This document shows, piece after piece, positions 40,605 to 48,787 of a stretch of DNA of 64,000 bases. The stretch comes from Staphylococcus warneri (GTDB taxonomy: Bacteria > Bacillota > Bacilli > Staphylococcales > Staphylococcaceae), in NCBI RefSeq assembly GCF_900636385.1, contig NZ_LR134269.1, forward strand, positions 992,001-1,056,000. The letters are read 5' to 3'. Under the pieces are notes generated by a model, which saw only the letters and a program-made list of their open reading frames with translations, had not been told where the DNA came from and did not search any database. The first letter of the stretch is position 1. Each line of letters starts with the position of its first letter. Position numbers and translations under genes: made by a program.

Positions 40605-40625
40605 AATTTAGTAAGGAGTTTTATA

Positions 40626-41938
40626 ATGACACACTATCATTTTGTCGGTATTAAGGGTTCCGGCATGAGTTCATTAGCACAAATTATGCATGATCTTGGA
40701 TATGAGGTGCAAGGCTCAGATATAGAAACTTATGTATTCACTGAAGTTGCTCTAAGAAACAAAGGCATAACAATTTTACCGTTCGATGCGAATAATATAA
40801 AAGAAGACATGGTGATAATTCAAGGGAATGCCTTTCCTGATAGTCATGAAGAAATTGTTAAAGCACATCAACTTAAATTAGATGTGATTAGATATCATGA
40901 TTTTCTTGGTCATGTAATTAATCAATACACGTCTGTTGCTGTTACAGGTGCACATGGTAAAACATCTACAACAGGCTTATTATCACATGTAATGAATGGC
41001 GACAAAAAGACATCATTTTTAATTGGTGATGGTACTGGAATGGGATTACCTGGTAGTGATTATTTTGCATTTGAAGCATGTGAGTATCGTAGACATTTCT
41101 TGAGCTATGACCCTGACTATGCAATTATGACAAATATTGATTTCGACCACCCAGATTATTTCAAAGATGTTGAAGACGTATTTGATGCTTTCCAAGAGAT
41201 GGCGCATAATGTTAAAAAGCAATTATTGCTTGGGGTGACGATGAATACCTTAGAAAATTAGAAGCAGATGTACCCATTTATTATTATGGATTTAATGAAA
41301 CTGATGATGTATACGCTAAAAATATTCAAATTACAGAACAAGGTTCTCAATTTGACGTTTACATCAATGGTGAATTCTATGGTCAATTCCTATCACCACA
41401 ATATGGAGACCATAATATCTTAAATACACTAGCTGTTGTTACAATTAGTTATCTTGAGAAAATGAATATTGATAATATTAAAGAGGCATTAGAAACTTTT
41501 GGTGGTGTAAAACGTCGTTTTAATGAAACAAAAGTATCAAATCAAGTATTAGTAGACGATTATGCTCACCATCCAAGAGAAATTAATGCTACAATTGAAA
41601 CAGCTCGAAAAAAATATCCACAAAAAGAAGTTATTGCAGTATTCCAACCACATACATTTTCAAGAACTCAAGCATTTTTAGAAGAATTTGCAACGAGTTT
41701 AAGTGCAGCAGACCATGTTTTCTTATGTGAAATTTTTGGTTCTATAAGAGAAAATACTGGTGAATTAACTATTCAAGATTTAATTAACCGTATTGATGGT
41801 TCAGCTTTAATTGATGAAAGTGGTATAGATGTATTAGAAAAATTTGATAATGCAGTTATTTTATTTATGGGTGCTGGTGACATCCAAAAAATGCAAAAAG
41901 CGTATTTAAATAAAATTGGTGTAAAAAAAGATTTCTAA
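40626..41938 (+). pseudogene. murC: UDP-N-acetylmuramate-alanine ligase, interrupted by a one-base deletion
   Basis: MurC adds L-alanine to UDP-MurNAc, the first peptide step of peptidoglycan synthesis, and is essential. The first frame starts [20 protein letters not shown], includes the ATP loop [11 protein letters not shown] near residue 110, and stops at 41259-41261. From 41222 the next frame continues [20 protein letters not shown] and runs to 41938 with [11 protein letters not shown] and [10 protein letters not shown]. Adding one A to the five-A run 41214-41218 joins them into 437 residues, the expected length. A sequencing error is the simplest explanation; otherwise slippage on the A run would be needed for viability. 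Confidence 0.93.
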
Positions 41939-42012
41939 TATGTTTATAATGATTTCTCAAGGGTATTAAATATTAATGAATTTTATAATTAGGTATTTAG
42001 GAGGCGTTTTTA

Positions 42013-42504
42013 ATGGATTGGATTTTACCAATTGCCGGAATTATCGCTGCGATAGCGTTCTTAATTTTATGTATCGGTATCGTTGTAGTGTTAATTTCTG
42101 TTAAGAAAAATTTAGATCACGTGGCTAAAACACTTGATGGTGTTGAAGGTCAAGTACAAGGTATTACAAGAGAATCTACGGACTTACTTCATAAAGTAAA
42201 CCGTTTAACTGAAGACATTCAAGGTAAAGTTGATCGTTTGAATTCTGTAGTAGATGCTGTTAAAGGTATCGGTGACTCAGTTCAAACATTAAACGGTTCA
42301 GTTGACCGTGTAACTAACTCAATTACGCACAATGTTTCTCAAAACGAAGATAAAATTTCTCAAGTAGTACAATGGTCAAATGTTGCAATGGAAATTGCTG
42401 ACAAATGGCAAAATAGACACTACCGTCGAGGAAGTGCAAATTACAAAGCAAACACAGTAGCAAATGATACAGATCATAGTTACACTACTCGTGTTGATAA
42501 ATAA
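42013..42504 (+). CDS. DUF948 protein (YtxG-like)
   Basis: A 163-residue protein with an N-terminal membrane helix (ILPIAGIIAAIAFLILCIGI, about residues 4-23) and a helical, coiled-coil tail rich in VD and VN repeats (KVNRLTEDIQGKVDRLNSVV). This is the DUF948/YtxG family, found beside YtxH proteins and murC in Bacillaceae. Function unknown; a structural membrane role is inference. AGGAGG precedes ATG 42013, and the next gene is a YtxH-like protein. Confidence 0.88.
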   Translation: MDWILPIAGIIAAIAFLILCIGIVVVLISVKKNLDHVAKTLDGVEGQVQGITRESTDLLHKVNRLTEDIQGKVDRLNSVVDAVKGIGDSVQTLNGSVDRVTNSITHNVSQNEDKISQVVQWSNVAMEIADKWQNRHYRRGSANYKANTVANDTDHSYTTRVDK

Positions 42505-42520
42505 TTAATAAGAATGAACT

Positions 42521-42561
42521 AAATGCACTTAAATGAGGTTGTTACTTGTTTAAGTGCATTT
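42521..42561 (+). terminator. hairpin between ytxG-like and ytxH-like genes
   Basis: AAATGCACTTAAA (42521-42533) and TTTAAGTGCATTT (42549-42561) form a perfect 13-bp stem with a 15-base loop, followed by GTTATAG. With the poor T run it may attenuate rather than fully stop transcription. Confidence 0.6.
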
Positions 42562-42581
42562 GTTATAGGGAGGAATAAATC

Positions 42582-44045
42582 ATGGAACACTATAATCGTG
42601 ATGATTTTGAAAGAAATAATACTGGAAATGATTTATACAGCCGTCATACTCGTATAAATAATCAATCACCACAACGTAAAGATTTCGTAGTTAGCTTTAT
42701 TACAGGAGCAATTGTAGGGTCTGCTTTAGGTTTATACTATAAGATGAAAGTCTTTGAAAAAGCAGATCAAGCTATTGCAAAAGAAAAAGAATTACGTGAA
42801 AAAGCATTAAATTATAAATCACAAGCTGAACAACATATTGAAACGGTTAAAACACGAGTAGAAAACTTTAGAAATAAATCTAATAATGGTGTTTCTTCAG
42901 ATGAATTATCAGCTCAAAAAGTAGCGATTCAAAGAGAAGTGAGTGATCATAATCTTGCAGACCAATCTCCTGAAGCGAGAGAAATCCAAGAAGCAAAATT
43001 AGAAGCTGACAATCATTCAAAAGTTGGTGCGAGTGCAACTGAATTAGCAGCACAACAAAATGCAATTAAATCTGAAACAAATCATGACCAATTAGCAGAT
43101 CAATCACCACAAGCGCGTGAAATTCAAGATGCAAAAGTTGAAGCTATGCGTAATGATCAACAAACTGCAACACCTTCATCAAAGGAACTTGCAGCACAAC
43201 AGAATGCGATTCAAGCAGAATCGAATCATGATACATTAGCAGATCAATCACCACAAGCAAGAGAAATCCAAGAAGCAAAAGCAGATGCAAAAAGTAAACA
43301 AGCAAATTCTAATATTGATAACAATAAGCATGTATCTGACAAAGAAATTGCTATGGCACAATCTGCTATTAAAGAAGAATCATCTTTATCAGATCCATCT
43401 CAAACTAAAGAACAATCAACACAAACATCTAATGCTGATAAATTAGCTAGTGCGGCTCATACAAAGAAACAAAAAATGAACAATGATTCACAAGTATTGG
43501 CAGACACTAATGCATTTACTAAAGAACAAGACGTAGCTAAAAACAACAAACAAACTACGCCAAGTTTAGTCGATCAAACAAATCAAAATAGTTCAAAAGC
43601 TAATGATGGCTCATTCGCTAATAGATTAGCAACAGCAGCCAAAGATAAACAAGCGAAGTTAACTAAAGGTTCTAAAGAATCACAATTAACAAACGCTTTA
43701 TTAGCAGAGGCACCTATTGCCAAATCAAAAATGACTAAAGTGCCTAACTTAGTAACTAAATCTTCAACTAATGACACAAAAAATAGTAAATCAAGTCAAA
43801 CAACTAATAAGCAATCTTCAAAAAAACAAAATAAAGCACAATTTGATAAAGGTGTCGTAACACGTCAAAATAACGCATCAACAAAATCTAATAACAAAAA
43901 TAAGACACAAACGAAAACGTCAAAACAATCAACAAAAACACCAAGTCAAAATAAAAATCAAAAGCAACAAGGTAAACAACAACCAACACAACAAAAGGTA
44001 GAAAAAACGACTAGTAAAATTGAAAAACGTACGTTCAATGACTAA
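42582..44045 (+). CDS. YtxH-like membrane protein with internal repeats
   Basis: A 487-residue protein with a short N-terminal cytoplasmic segment, one membrane helix (FVVSFITGAIVGSALGLYY, about residues 35-53) and a long charged tail. Residues about 105-230 hold three clear tandem copies of a unit of roughly 45-50 residues containing ELAAQQNAI, then DHDxLADQSPQAREIQEAK, plus a degenerate fourth. The C-terminal 130 residues are Lys/Gln/Ser/Thr-rich, highly basic and likely disordered. The YtxH-type N-terminus and the location after the DUF948 gene place it in the ytxG-ytxH pair. The function is unknown. Confidence 0.82.
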   Translation: MEHYNRDDFERNNTGNDLYSRHTRINNQSPQRKDFVVSFITGAIVGSALGLYYKMKVFEKADQAIAKEKELREKALNYKSQAEQHIETVKTRVENFRNKSNNGVSSDELSAQKVAIQREVSDHNLADQSPEAREIQEAKLEADNHSKVGASATELAAQQNAIKSETNHDQLADQSPQAREIQDAKVEAMRNDQQTATPSSKELAAQQNAIQAESNHDTLADQSPQAREIQEAKADAKSKQANSNIDNNKHVSDKEIAMAQSAIKEESSLSDPSQTKEQSTQTSNADKLASAAHTKKQKMNNDSQVLADTNAFTKEQDVAKNNKQTTPSLVDQTNQNSSKANDGSFANRLATAAKDKQAKLTKGSKESQLTNALLAEAPIAKSKMTKVPNLVTKSSTNDTKNSKSSQTTNKQSSKKQNKAQFDKGVVTRQNNASTKSNNKNKTQTKTSKQSTKTPSQNKNQKQQGKQQPTQQKVEKTTSKIEKRTFND

Positions 44046-44141
44046 TTAGTTTGTATTTAATATGAGTTAATATTATGATATAAATATAAGCACTCATTGA
44101 TTAGTATTTGATTTTTAAAGTGAAATTAAATGTATCATTTT

Positions 44142-44197
44142 AGAGTGGAACCCATCATTTATTCATTAACAGGATAGATGACGTTCTGCTCTTTTTA
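44142..44197 (+). terminator. terminator after the ytxH-like gene
   Basis: AGAGTGGAAC (44142-44151) pairs with GTTCTGCTCT (44183-44192) with two G-U pairs, plus an inner CATC/GATG stem, then five T residues. Confidence 0.8.
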
Positions 44198-44239
44198 TTT
44201 TCGTAAAAAGAGTTGTCATAATACTTAAGAATATACGTA

Positions 44240-44254
44240 TATTTTTAGAAAATT
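44240..44254. promoter_or_regulatory. candidate CodY box upstream of aroA
   Basis: TATTTTTAGAAAATT matches the CodY consensus AATTTTCWGAAAATT at 13 of 15 positions. It lies just upstream of the predicted promoter of the DAHP synthase gene, where CodY could act as repressor under amino-acid plenty. Confidence 0.45.
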
Positions 44255-44260
44255 TAATCA

Positions 44261-44306
44261 ATTCTAACAATTAGAGCTTGAACTATAAAATGTTAATTGT
44301 TAGAAT
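44261..44306 (+). promoter_or_regulatory. aroA promoter flanked by a 13-bp inverted repeat
   Basis: A promoter is visible as TTGAAC (44278-44283), a 17-base spacer and TAGAAT (44301-44306). ATTCTAACAATTA (44261-44273) and TAATTGTTAGAAT (44294-44306) are perfect inverted copies; one lies upstream of the -35 box and the other covers the spacer end and -10 box. The arrangement suits an operator for a dimeric repressor. Confidence 0.5.
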
Positions 44307-44384
44307 GATTCGTAAATACATTTAATTTATCGCTTTAAAGTGATACATATAAATGTGCAACTATAAGATAGAGGTGAAGTAACT

Positions 44385-45476
44385 ATGAGTAATAAATTAG
44401 AAACGTACAGACAAGAAATTGTTTCGCTTAACGATCAGATTTTAGAATTGCTATCCCGTCGAGGTGAATTAGCACAAAAAATTGGGGAAGAAAAAATCAA
44501 GCAGGGAACACGCGTATATGATCCACAACGTGAAAAAGAAATGATCAATGACCTTTTAGATAAAAATAAAGGACCATTTAACGACAATGTCATTAAACAA
44601 TTATTTAAAGAAATTTTTAAAGCCTCTACAGACTTACAAAAATCAGAAAACGAAAAGCATTTATACGTATCTCGTAAATTAAAACCAGAAGATACGATTG
44701 TTCATTTTGACAATGGTGGCATGTTCGGTGAAGGACATAAATCTTTCGTATTCGGTCCATGTTCAGTTGAATCACAAGAGCAAGTAGATGCTGTAGCAGC
44801 AGATTTACAAGCAAAAGGTGAAAAGTTCATTCGTGGCGGGGCATTTAAACCACGTACATCTCCATATGATTTCCAAGGTTTAGGTGTTGAAGGACTTAAG
44901 ATTTTAAAAAATGTTAAAGATAAATATAATTTAAACGTTATTAGTGAAATCGTGAACCCAAATGACTTTGAAATTGCTGATGAATATCTTGATGTTTTCC
45001 AAATTGGTGCACGTAACATGCAAAACTTTGAATTATTAAAAGAAGCAGGACGTACAAATAAACCAATTCTTTTAAAACGTGGATTATCAGCAACGATAGA
45101 AGAATTCACATATGCAGCTGAATATATTGCTTCTCAAGGTAATAGAAATATCATTCTATGTGAACGTGGTATTAGAACATATGAAAAAGCAACTAGAAAT
45201 ACATTAGATATTTCTGCAGTACCTATTTTAAAACAAGGGACACATTTACCTGTAATGGTTGATGTAACACACAGTACAGGTCGAAAAGATATTATGTTAC
45301 CAACTGCAAAAGCAGCATTAGCGGTTGGTGCTGATGGTGTTATGGCTGAGGTACATCCGGATCCTTCTGTTGCTTTAAGTGATGCAGGTCAACAAATGGA
45401 TTTAAATGAATTCAATGAATTCTATAAAGAATTAAAACTTTTAGCTGACATGTATAACGATAAGAAGCTTAAATAA
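44385..45476 (+). CDS. aroA: bifunctional chorismate mutase / DAHP synthase
   Basis: A 363-residue fusion. Residues 1-90 form an AroQ-type chorismate mutase ([16 protein letters not shown] and [13 protein letters not shown]), and residues 100-363 the type I-beta DAHP synthase, with [45 protein letters not shown] and the metal-binding [11 protein letters not shown]. It makes the first compound of the shikimate pathway and can sense chorismate or prephenate through its mutase domain. In staphylococci and Bacillus this gene is called aroA or aroG and is distinct from EPSP synthase. The ribosome site GAGGTG precedes ATG 44385. Its leader carries a possible CodY box and inverted repeat. Confidence 0.95.
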   Translation: MSNKLETYRQEIVSLNDQILELLSRRGELAQKIGEEKIKQGTRVYDPQREKEMINDLLDKNKGPFNDNVIKQLFKEIFKASTDLQKSENEKHLYVSRKLKPEDTIVHFDNGGMFGEGHKSFVFGPCSVESQEQVDAVAADLQAKGEKFIRGGAFKPRTSPYDFQGLGVEGLKILKNVKDKYNLNVISEIVNPNDFEIADEYLDVFQIGARNMQNFELLKEAGRTNKPILLKRGLSATIEEFTYAAEYIASQGNRNIILCERGIRTYEKATRNTLDISAVPILKQGTHLPVMVDVTHSTGRKDIMLPTAKAALAVGADGVMAEVHPDPSVALSDAGQQMDLNEFNEFYKELKLLADMYNDKKLK

Positions 45477-45483
45477 AGCATTG

Positions 45484-45518
45484 ACCTAGAACATAAATAT
45501 GTTCTAGGTTTCTTTTTA
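45484..45518 (+). terminator. terminator of aroA
   Basis: ACCTAGAACAT (45484-45494) pairs perfectly with ATGTTCTAGGT (45499-45509), loop AAAT, followed by a T-rich tail. Confidence 0.92.
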
Positions 45519-45716
45519 TGTAACAAATATGATCATTAAAGTGGCTATATAAAAGTACTTATTAATAAAATTAATTTGAATCTCTGTTGAGTTATATCAT
45601 AGTTGCTTTTCATGGTAGTGAAGTCATTTTATTAATGAGTAATGAAACTAAAAATCTGACAGAAATGTGAACGTCAAAACAAATTTATTTCACTGAATCT
45701 CTAAATATGGTAAACT

Positions 45717-45764
45717 TTGAAAATAATATGAAAACATGATACTAAAGCGTATGAAGCGCTTTCA
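45717..45764 (+). promoter_or_regulatory. ccpA promoter with a cre-like site
   Basis: TTGAAA (45717-45722), a 17-base spacer and TACTAA preceded by TGA give a plausible promoter with a start near 45752. The sequence TATGAAGCGCTTTCA (45750-45764) is one base short of the palindromic cre TGAAAGCGCTTTCA and overlaps the start point and leader. Autoregulation is possible. The region 45519-45716 shows no gene. Confidence 0.4.
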
Positions 45765-45775
45765 AGGAGGAAACT

Positions 45776-46765
45776 ATGACTGTAACAATATATGACGTAG
45801 CTAGAGAAGCTAGAGTATCGATGGCAACGGTCTCTCGTGTAGTTAACGGAAATCAAAATGTTAAACCAGAAACTAGAAATAAAGTAAATGAAGTTATTAA
45901 AAAATTAAACTATCGACCAAATGCTGTTGCACGTGGACTTGCAAGTAAACGTACAACGACTGTAGGTGTCATTATCCCTGATATTTCTAATGTGTATTAT
46001 TCTCAACTTGCACGTGGTTTAGAAGACATTGCAACGATGTATAAATATCATTCAATTATTTCCAATTCTGATAATGATTCAGAAAAAGAAAAAGAGATTT
46101 TTAATAATCTTTTAAGCAAACAAGTTGATGGCATTATTTTCTTAGGGGGTACCATTTCAGAAGAAATCAAAGAACTTATTAATCAATCTTCAGTTCCGGT
46201 TGTTGTATCAGGTACAAACGGTAAGGATGACCATGTTGCGTCAGTAAATATTGATTTTGAAAAAGCAGCTGAAGAGGTAACACAACAACTTATAAAGCAA
46301 GGTGCTAAATCATTTGCATTAGTTGGTGGCGATTATTCTAAAAAAGCACAAGAAGATGTACTTTCAGGTTTAAATAAAGTATTATCTGAAAATCAATTAA
46401 AATTAGATGAGTCACTTCATTTATCAGGAGCTGAAAGCTACAAAGAAGGTATGAAAGTCTTCGATAAAATTAAAGATAATTTACCAGATGCAGTTTTATC
46501 TATTAGTGATGAACAAGCTATCGGTATTTTACATGGTGCATTAGATGCAGGTATTAAAGTACCTGAAGAATTACAAATTGTAAGTTTTAATAATACGCGT
46601 TTAGTTGAAATGGTTCGACCACAATTATCTAGTGTGATTCAACCATTATATGACATCGGTGCTGTTGGTATGAGATTACTAACGAAATATATGAACGAAG
46701 AAGAAATTGATGAACCCAACGTGATTTTACCACATAGAATTGAATATAGAGGAACAACTAAATAG
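45776..46765 (+). CDS. ccpA: catabolite control protein A
   Basis: A 329-residue LacI-family regulator. The helix-turn-helix is at the N-terminus, [20 protein letters not shown], followed by the hinge [14 protein letters not shown]; the periplasmic-binding-like core fills the rest, with the [20 protein letters not shown] start. CcpA binds cre sites together with HPr-Ser46-P when preferred sugars are abundant. Full cre matches occur in this window before putA, acsA and fhs, so these are likely targets. AAGGAGG is just upstream of ATG 45776. The gene converges with acuC at a shared terminator. Confidence 0.97.
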   Translation: MTVTIYDVAREARVSMATVSRVVNGNQNVKPETRNKVNEVIKKLNYRPNAVARGLASKRTTTVGVIIPDISNVYYSQLARGLEDIATMYKYHSIISNSDNDSEKEKEIFNNLLSKQVDGIIFLGGTISEEIKELINQSSVPVVVSGTNGKDDHVASVNIDFEKAAEEVTQQLIKQGAKSFALVGGDYSKKAQEDVLSGLNKVLSENQLKLDESLHLSGAESYKEGMKVFDKIKDNLPDAVLSISDEQAIGILHGALDAGIKVPEELQIVSFNNTRLVEMVRPQLSSVIQPLYDIGAVGMRLLTKYMNEEEIDEPNVILPHRIEYRGTTK

Positions 46766-46770
46766 TTAAA

Positions 46771-46803
46771 AATAAAGCACACCGTTTATGCGGTGTGCTT
46801 TTA
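46771..46803. terminator. bidirectional terminator between ccpA and acuC
   Basis: AAAGCACACCG (46774-46784) pairs with CGGTGTGCTTT (46791-46801), loop TTTATG. It overlaps the acuC stop codon. Confidence 0.92.
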
Positions 46804-47961
46804 ATTTGAAAGGTCATACCAACTGGCAACTAAATTCGATATACGTGCATTTTTTTCTGAAATTTCAGCAGTGCGTGGAACATAAGTATAGTCATTCAAA
46901 CGGTCTTCCCATCTTTTAGGTAGTGTTACTGAACTATAATGCTTCCATTTATTAATCCAATTTAGAGGTAAGTAGCCTTGTTGAATTGGTTCATTAATTA
47001 AACTTAAATATAGATGACTCCATGCACGTGGAACAACACGCCACAAATTATAACCTCCACCACCAAACATAATTATTTTATTTTCTGTATATTTTTCAGC
47101 TAAATCCTTAAGCATATATGGTAGGTGATAAAGTGAACTTAAAGTACAACTCATATGTGTTAATGGGTCTCTATAATGGATGTCGACACCATTAACACTC
47201 AAGATAATATCAGGTTTGAATGCAGCTATGACAGGTTCAACTGTTGATTTGAAAGATTCTAAAAATGATTCATCTTCCGTATAGGGTTCTAAAGGCACAT
47301 TGACAGTATAACCATATCCTATATCTTCACCACGTTCTGTATAATGACCAGATCCTGGGAATAAAAATTTACCTGTTTCATGGATAGAGTAAGTTAAAAC
47401 TTCATTACTAGTGTAAAAACTCCATTGCGTTCCATCTCCATGGTGTGCATCTGTATCTATAATCATAACGCGTTGATTATAGCGATTAACTAAATATTGG
47501 GCTGTAATAGCAACATCGTTATAAATACAAAAACCATTTGCTCGACCGGCTAAGGCATGATGTAAGCCTCCACCCAAATGACAACCATTTGTATAAGTGC
47601 CATCCATAATTTTATCAGCTAAATTAAGCGCGCCACCTACAATTCGTGCACAATGTTGATGCATGTGTCTAAAAGGAACTGTATCTTCATTAAAGCCATA
47701 TTTTTTAGCCTCTTCGGCACTTAATATACCGTGAGATGCATGTTTGATGGCTTGTATATAATCATATTTATGAATCAAACCAATTTCATCATCAGTTGCA
47801 ATTCTTGGTTCTAATATGTTTTCTTTTGTTAAAAATTGTGCATCTAACAACAACTCAGTCGTTAATTTTAAACGCATTTGATTGAAAGGATGCTCGTTAT
47901 TAAATCTATATTTTAATATATCATCTGAATAAACATAACCTGTTCTATTTTTAGTACTCAT
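46801..47961 (-). CDS. acuC: acetoin utilization protein AcuC, class I HDAC-like deacetylase
   Basis: A 386-residue NAD-independent zinc deacetylase of the histone deacetylase fold. The metal and catalytic motifs are VMIDTDAHHGDGTQWSF, FPGSGHYTERGEDIG and GGGGYNLWRVVPRAW. In B. subtilis AcuC removes the acetyl group that AcuA places on acetyl-CoA synthetase, restoring activity. The start is ATG 47961 with AAAGGGATGAT upstream; TTG 47982 has no ribosome site. It lies 21 bases after acuA in the same direction, and both diverge from acsA. AcuB, present between them in Bacillus, is missing here. Confidence 0.95.
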   Translation of the reverse strand: MSTKNRTGYVYSDDILKYRFNNEHPFNQMRLKLTTELLLDAQFLTKENILEPRIATDDEIGLIHKYDYIQAIKHASHGILSAEEAKKYGFNEDTVPFRHMHQHCARIVGGALNLADKIMDGTYTNGCHLGGGLHHALAGRANGFCIYNDVAITAQYLVNRYNQRVMIIDTDAHHGDGTQWSFYTSNEVLTYSIHETGKFLFPGSGHYTERGEDIGYGYTVNVPLEPYTEDESFLESFKSTVEPVIAAFKPDIILSVNGVDIHYRDPLTHMSCTLSSLYHLPYMLKDLAEKYTENKIIMFGGGGYNLWRVVPRAWSHLYLSLINEPIQQGYLPLNWINKWKHYSSVTLPKRWEDRLNDYTYVPRTAEISEKNARISNLVASWYDLSN

Positions 47962-47982
47962 AAGATCATCCCTTTCAAACAA

Positions 47983-48615
47983 CTAATAAAAGAAGCGATT
48001 TTGAAATCTAATATCATCAAATGCATGTTGTTGATCTAATGTGATACGTTTACCAATTCTTGCCATTAAACAATTAGCCGGGTGACTGGTAATTTCAGGG
48101 TCATCTGTTGCAAATACTTCTAGACCACCTTTTTGCATTAACTTCTGCATGAGCCGTTTATATTCGAATACGTCTAACTGTGCATACTTCAAATCCCAAT
48201 GCCAATAATATTCAGTAGTAAGTACAATAAAGTCTTCAAACTCATCTCCAGAAAGACTAAGTTGAATTAATCGACCACCTAGATGCAGATGGCGATACGA
48301 TTTACTTAATTCAATTGCACCGAGTTCTAATAAATAAGGGAGATGACTAGTAGACCATCTTTCAAGTTCATCAGGATAATGATAGGTAACGTAACCGATT
48401 ATATGTTGCTCTAGTCGTATAATATATACTCTTCCTTCAGGCAATGTAGTAATTTCTAACAATGCTTCAAATTGTTCTTTAGAAGAACGAAATGCATTAA
48501 GTCCTTCATCAAAAGTAAGCGTTTTCAAAAAAGAGTGTGAAACAGGGCCTTCAATTTTGTATTTGACATTATCAATTTCAATATTATCAGTAACATAAGT
48601 TTTAATGTGTTTCAT
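47983..48615 (-). CDS. acuA: AcuA, GNAT acetyltransferase acting on acetyl-CoA synthetase
   Basis: A 210-residue GNAT-fold protein. The acetyl-CoA pyrophosphate loop is LGGRLIQLSLSGDEFEDF (about residues 106-123), preceded by SKSYRHLHLGG. In B. subtilis AcuA acetylates the catalytic-domain lysine of AcsA and switches it off. The neighbourhood of acuC and divergent acsA supports this role. ATG 48615 follows a GAGGATG ribosome site. It shares the short control region with acsA that contains a cre match, so both directions may be under CcpA. Confidence 0.93.
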   Translation of the reverse strand: MKHIKTYVTDNIEIDNVKYKIEGPVSHSFLKTLTFDEGLNAFRSSKEQFEALLEITTLPEGRVYIIRLEQHIIGYVTYHYPDELERWSTSHLPYLLELGAIELSKSYRHLHLGGRLIQLSLSGDEFEDFIVLTTEYYWHWDLKYAQLDVFEYKRLMQKLMQKGGLEVFATDDPEITSHPANCLMARIGKRITLDQQHAFDDIRFQNRFFY

Positions 48616-48750
48616 TTTTTCACATCCTCATCAAATTGCCTCAAATCCTTACTATTATTATACTTATTTTCTTGTAATATAACAAAAATGTTGTGATTAA
48701 TAAATAAATGTTTTGAATAATGTGACAATTATATGTATAATTCATTTTAA

Positions 48751-48765
48751 AGAAAGCGATTACAT
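48751..48765. promoter_or_regulatory. cre site between acuA and acsA
   Basis: On the minus strand the sequence is ATGTAATCGCTTTCT, a full match to WTGNAANCGNWNNCW. It lies 23 bases before the acsA start and upstream of acuA. CcpA repression of acsA and acuABC is known in Bacillus. Confidence 0.7.
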
Positions 48766-48787
48766 AAAGTTGAAGGGGGATTTTCTT

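Noticed and set aside
41462..41938. Separate 158-residue ligase C-domain gene
   Set aside because: It has no ribosome site, and its frame continues upstream to 41222 as the missing part of murC.
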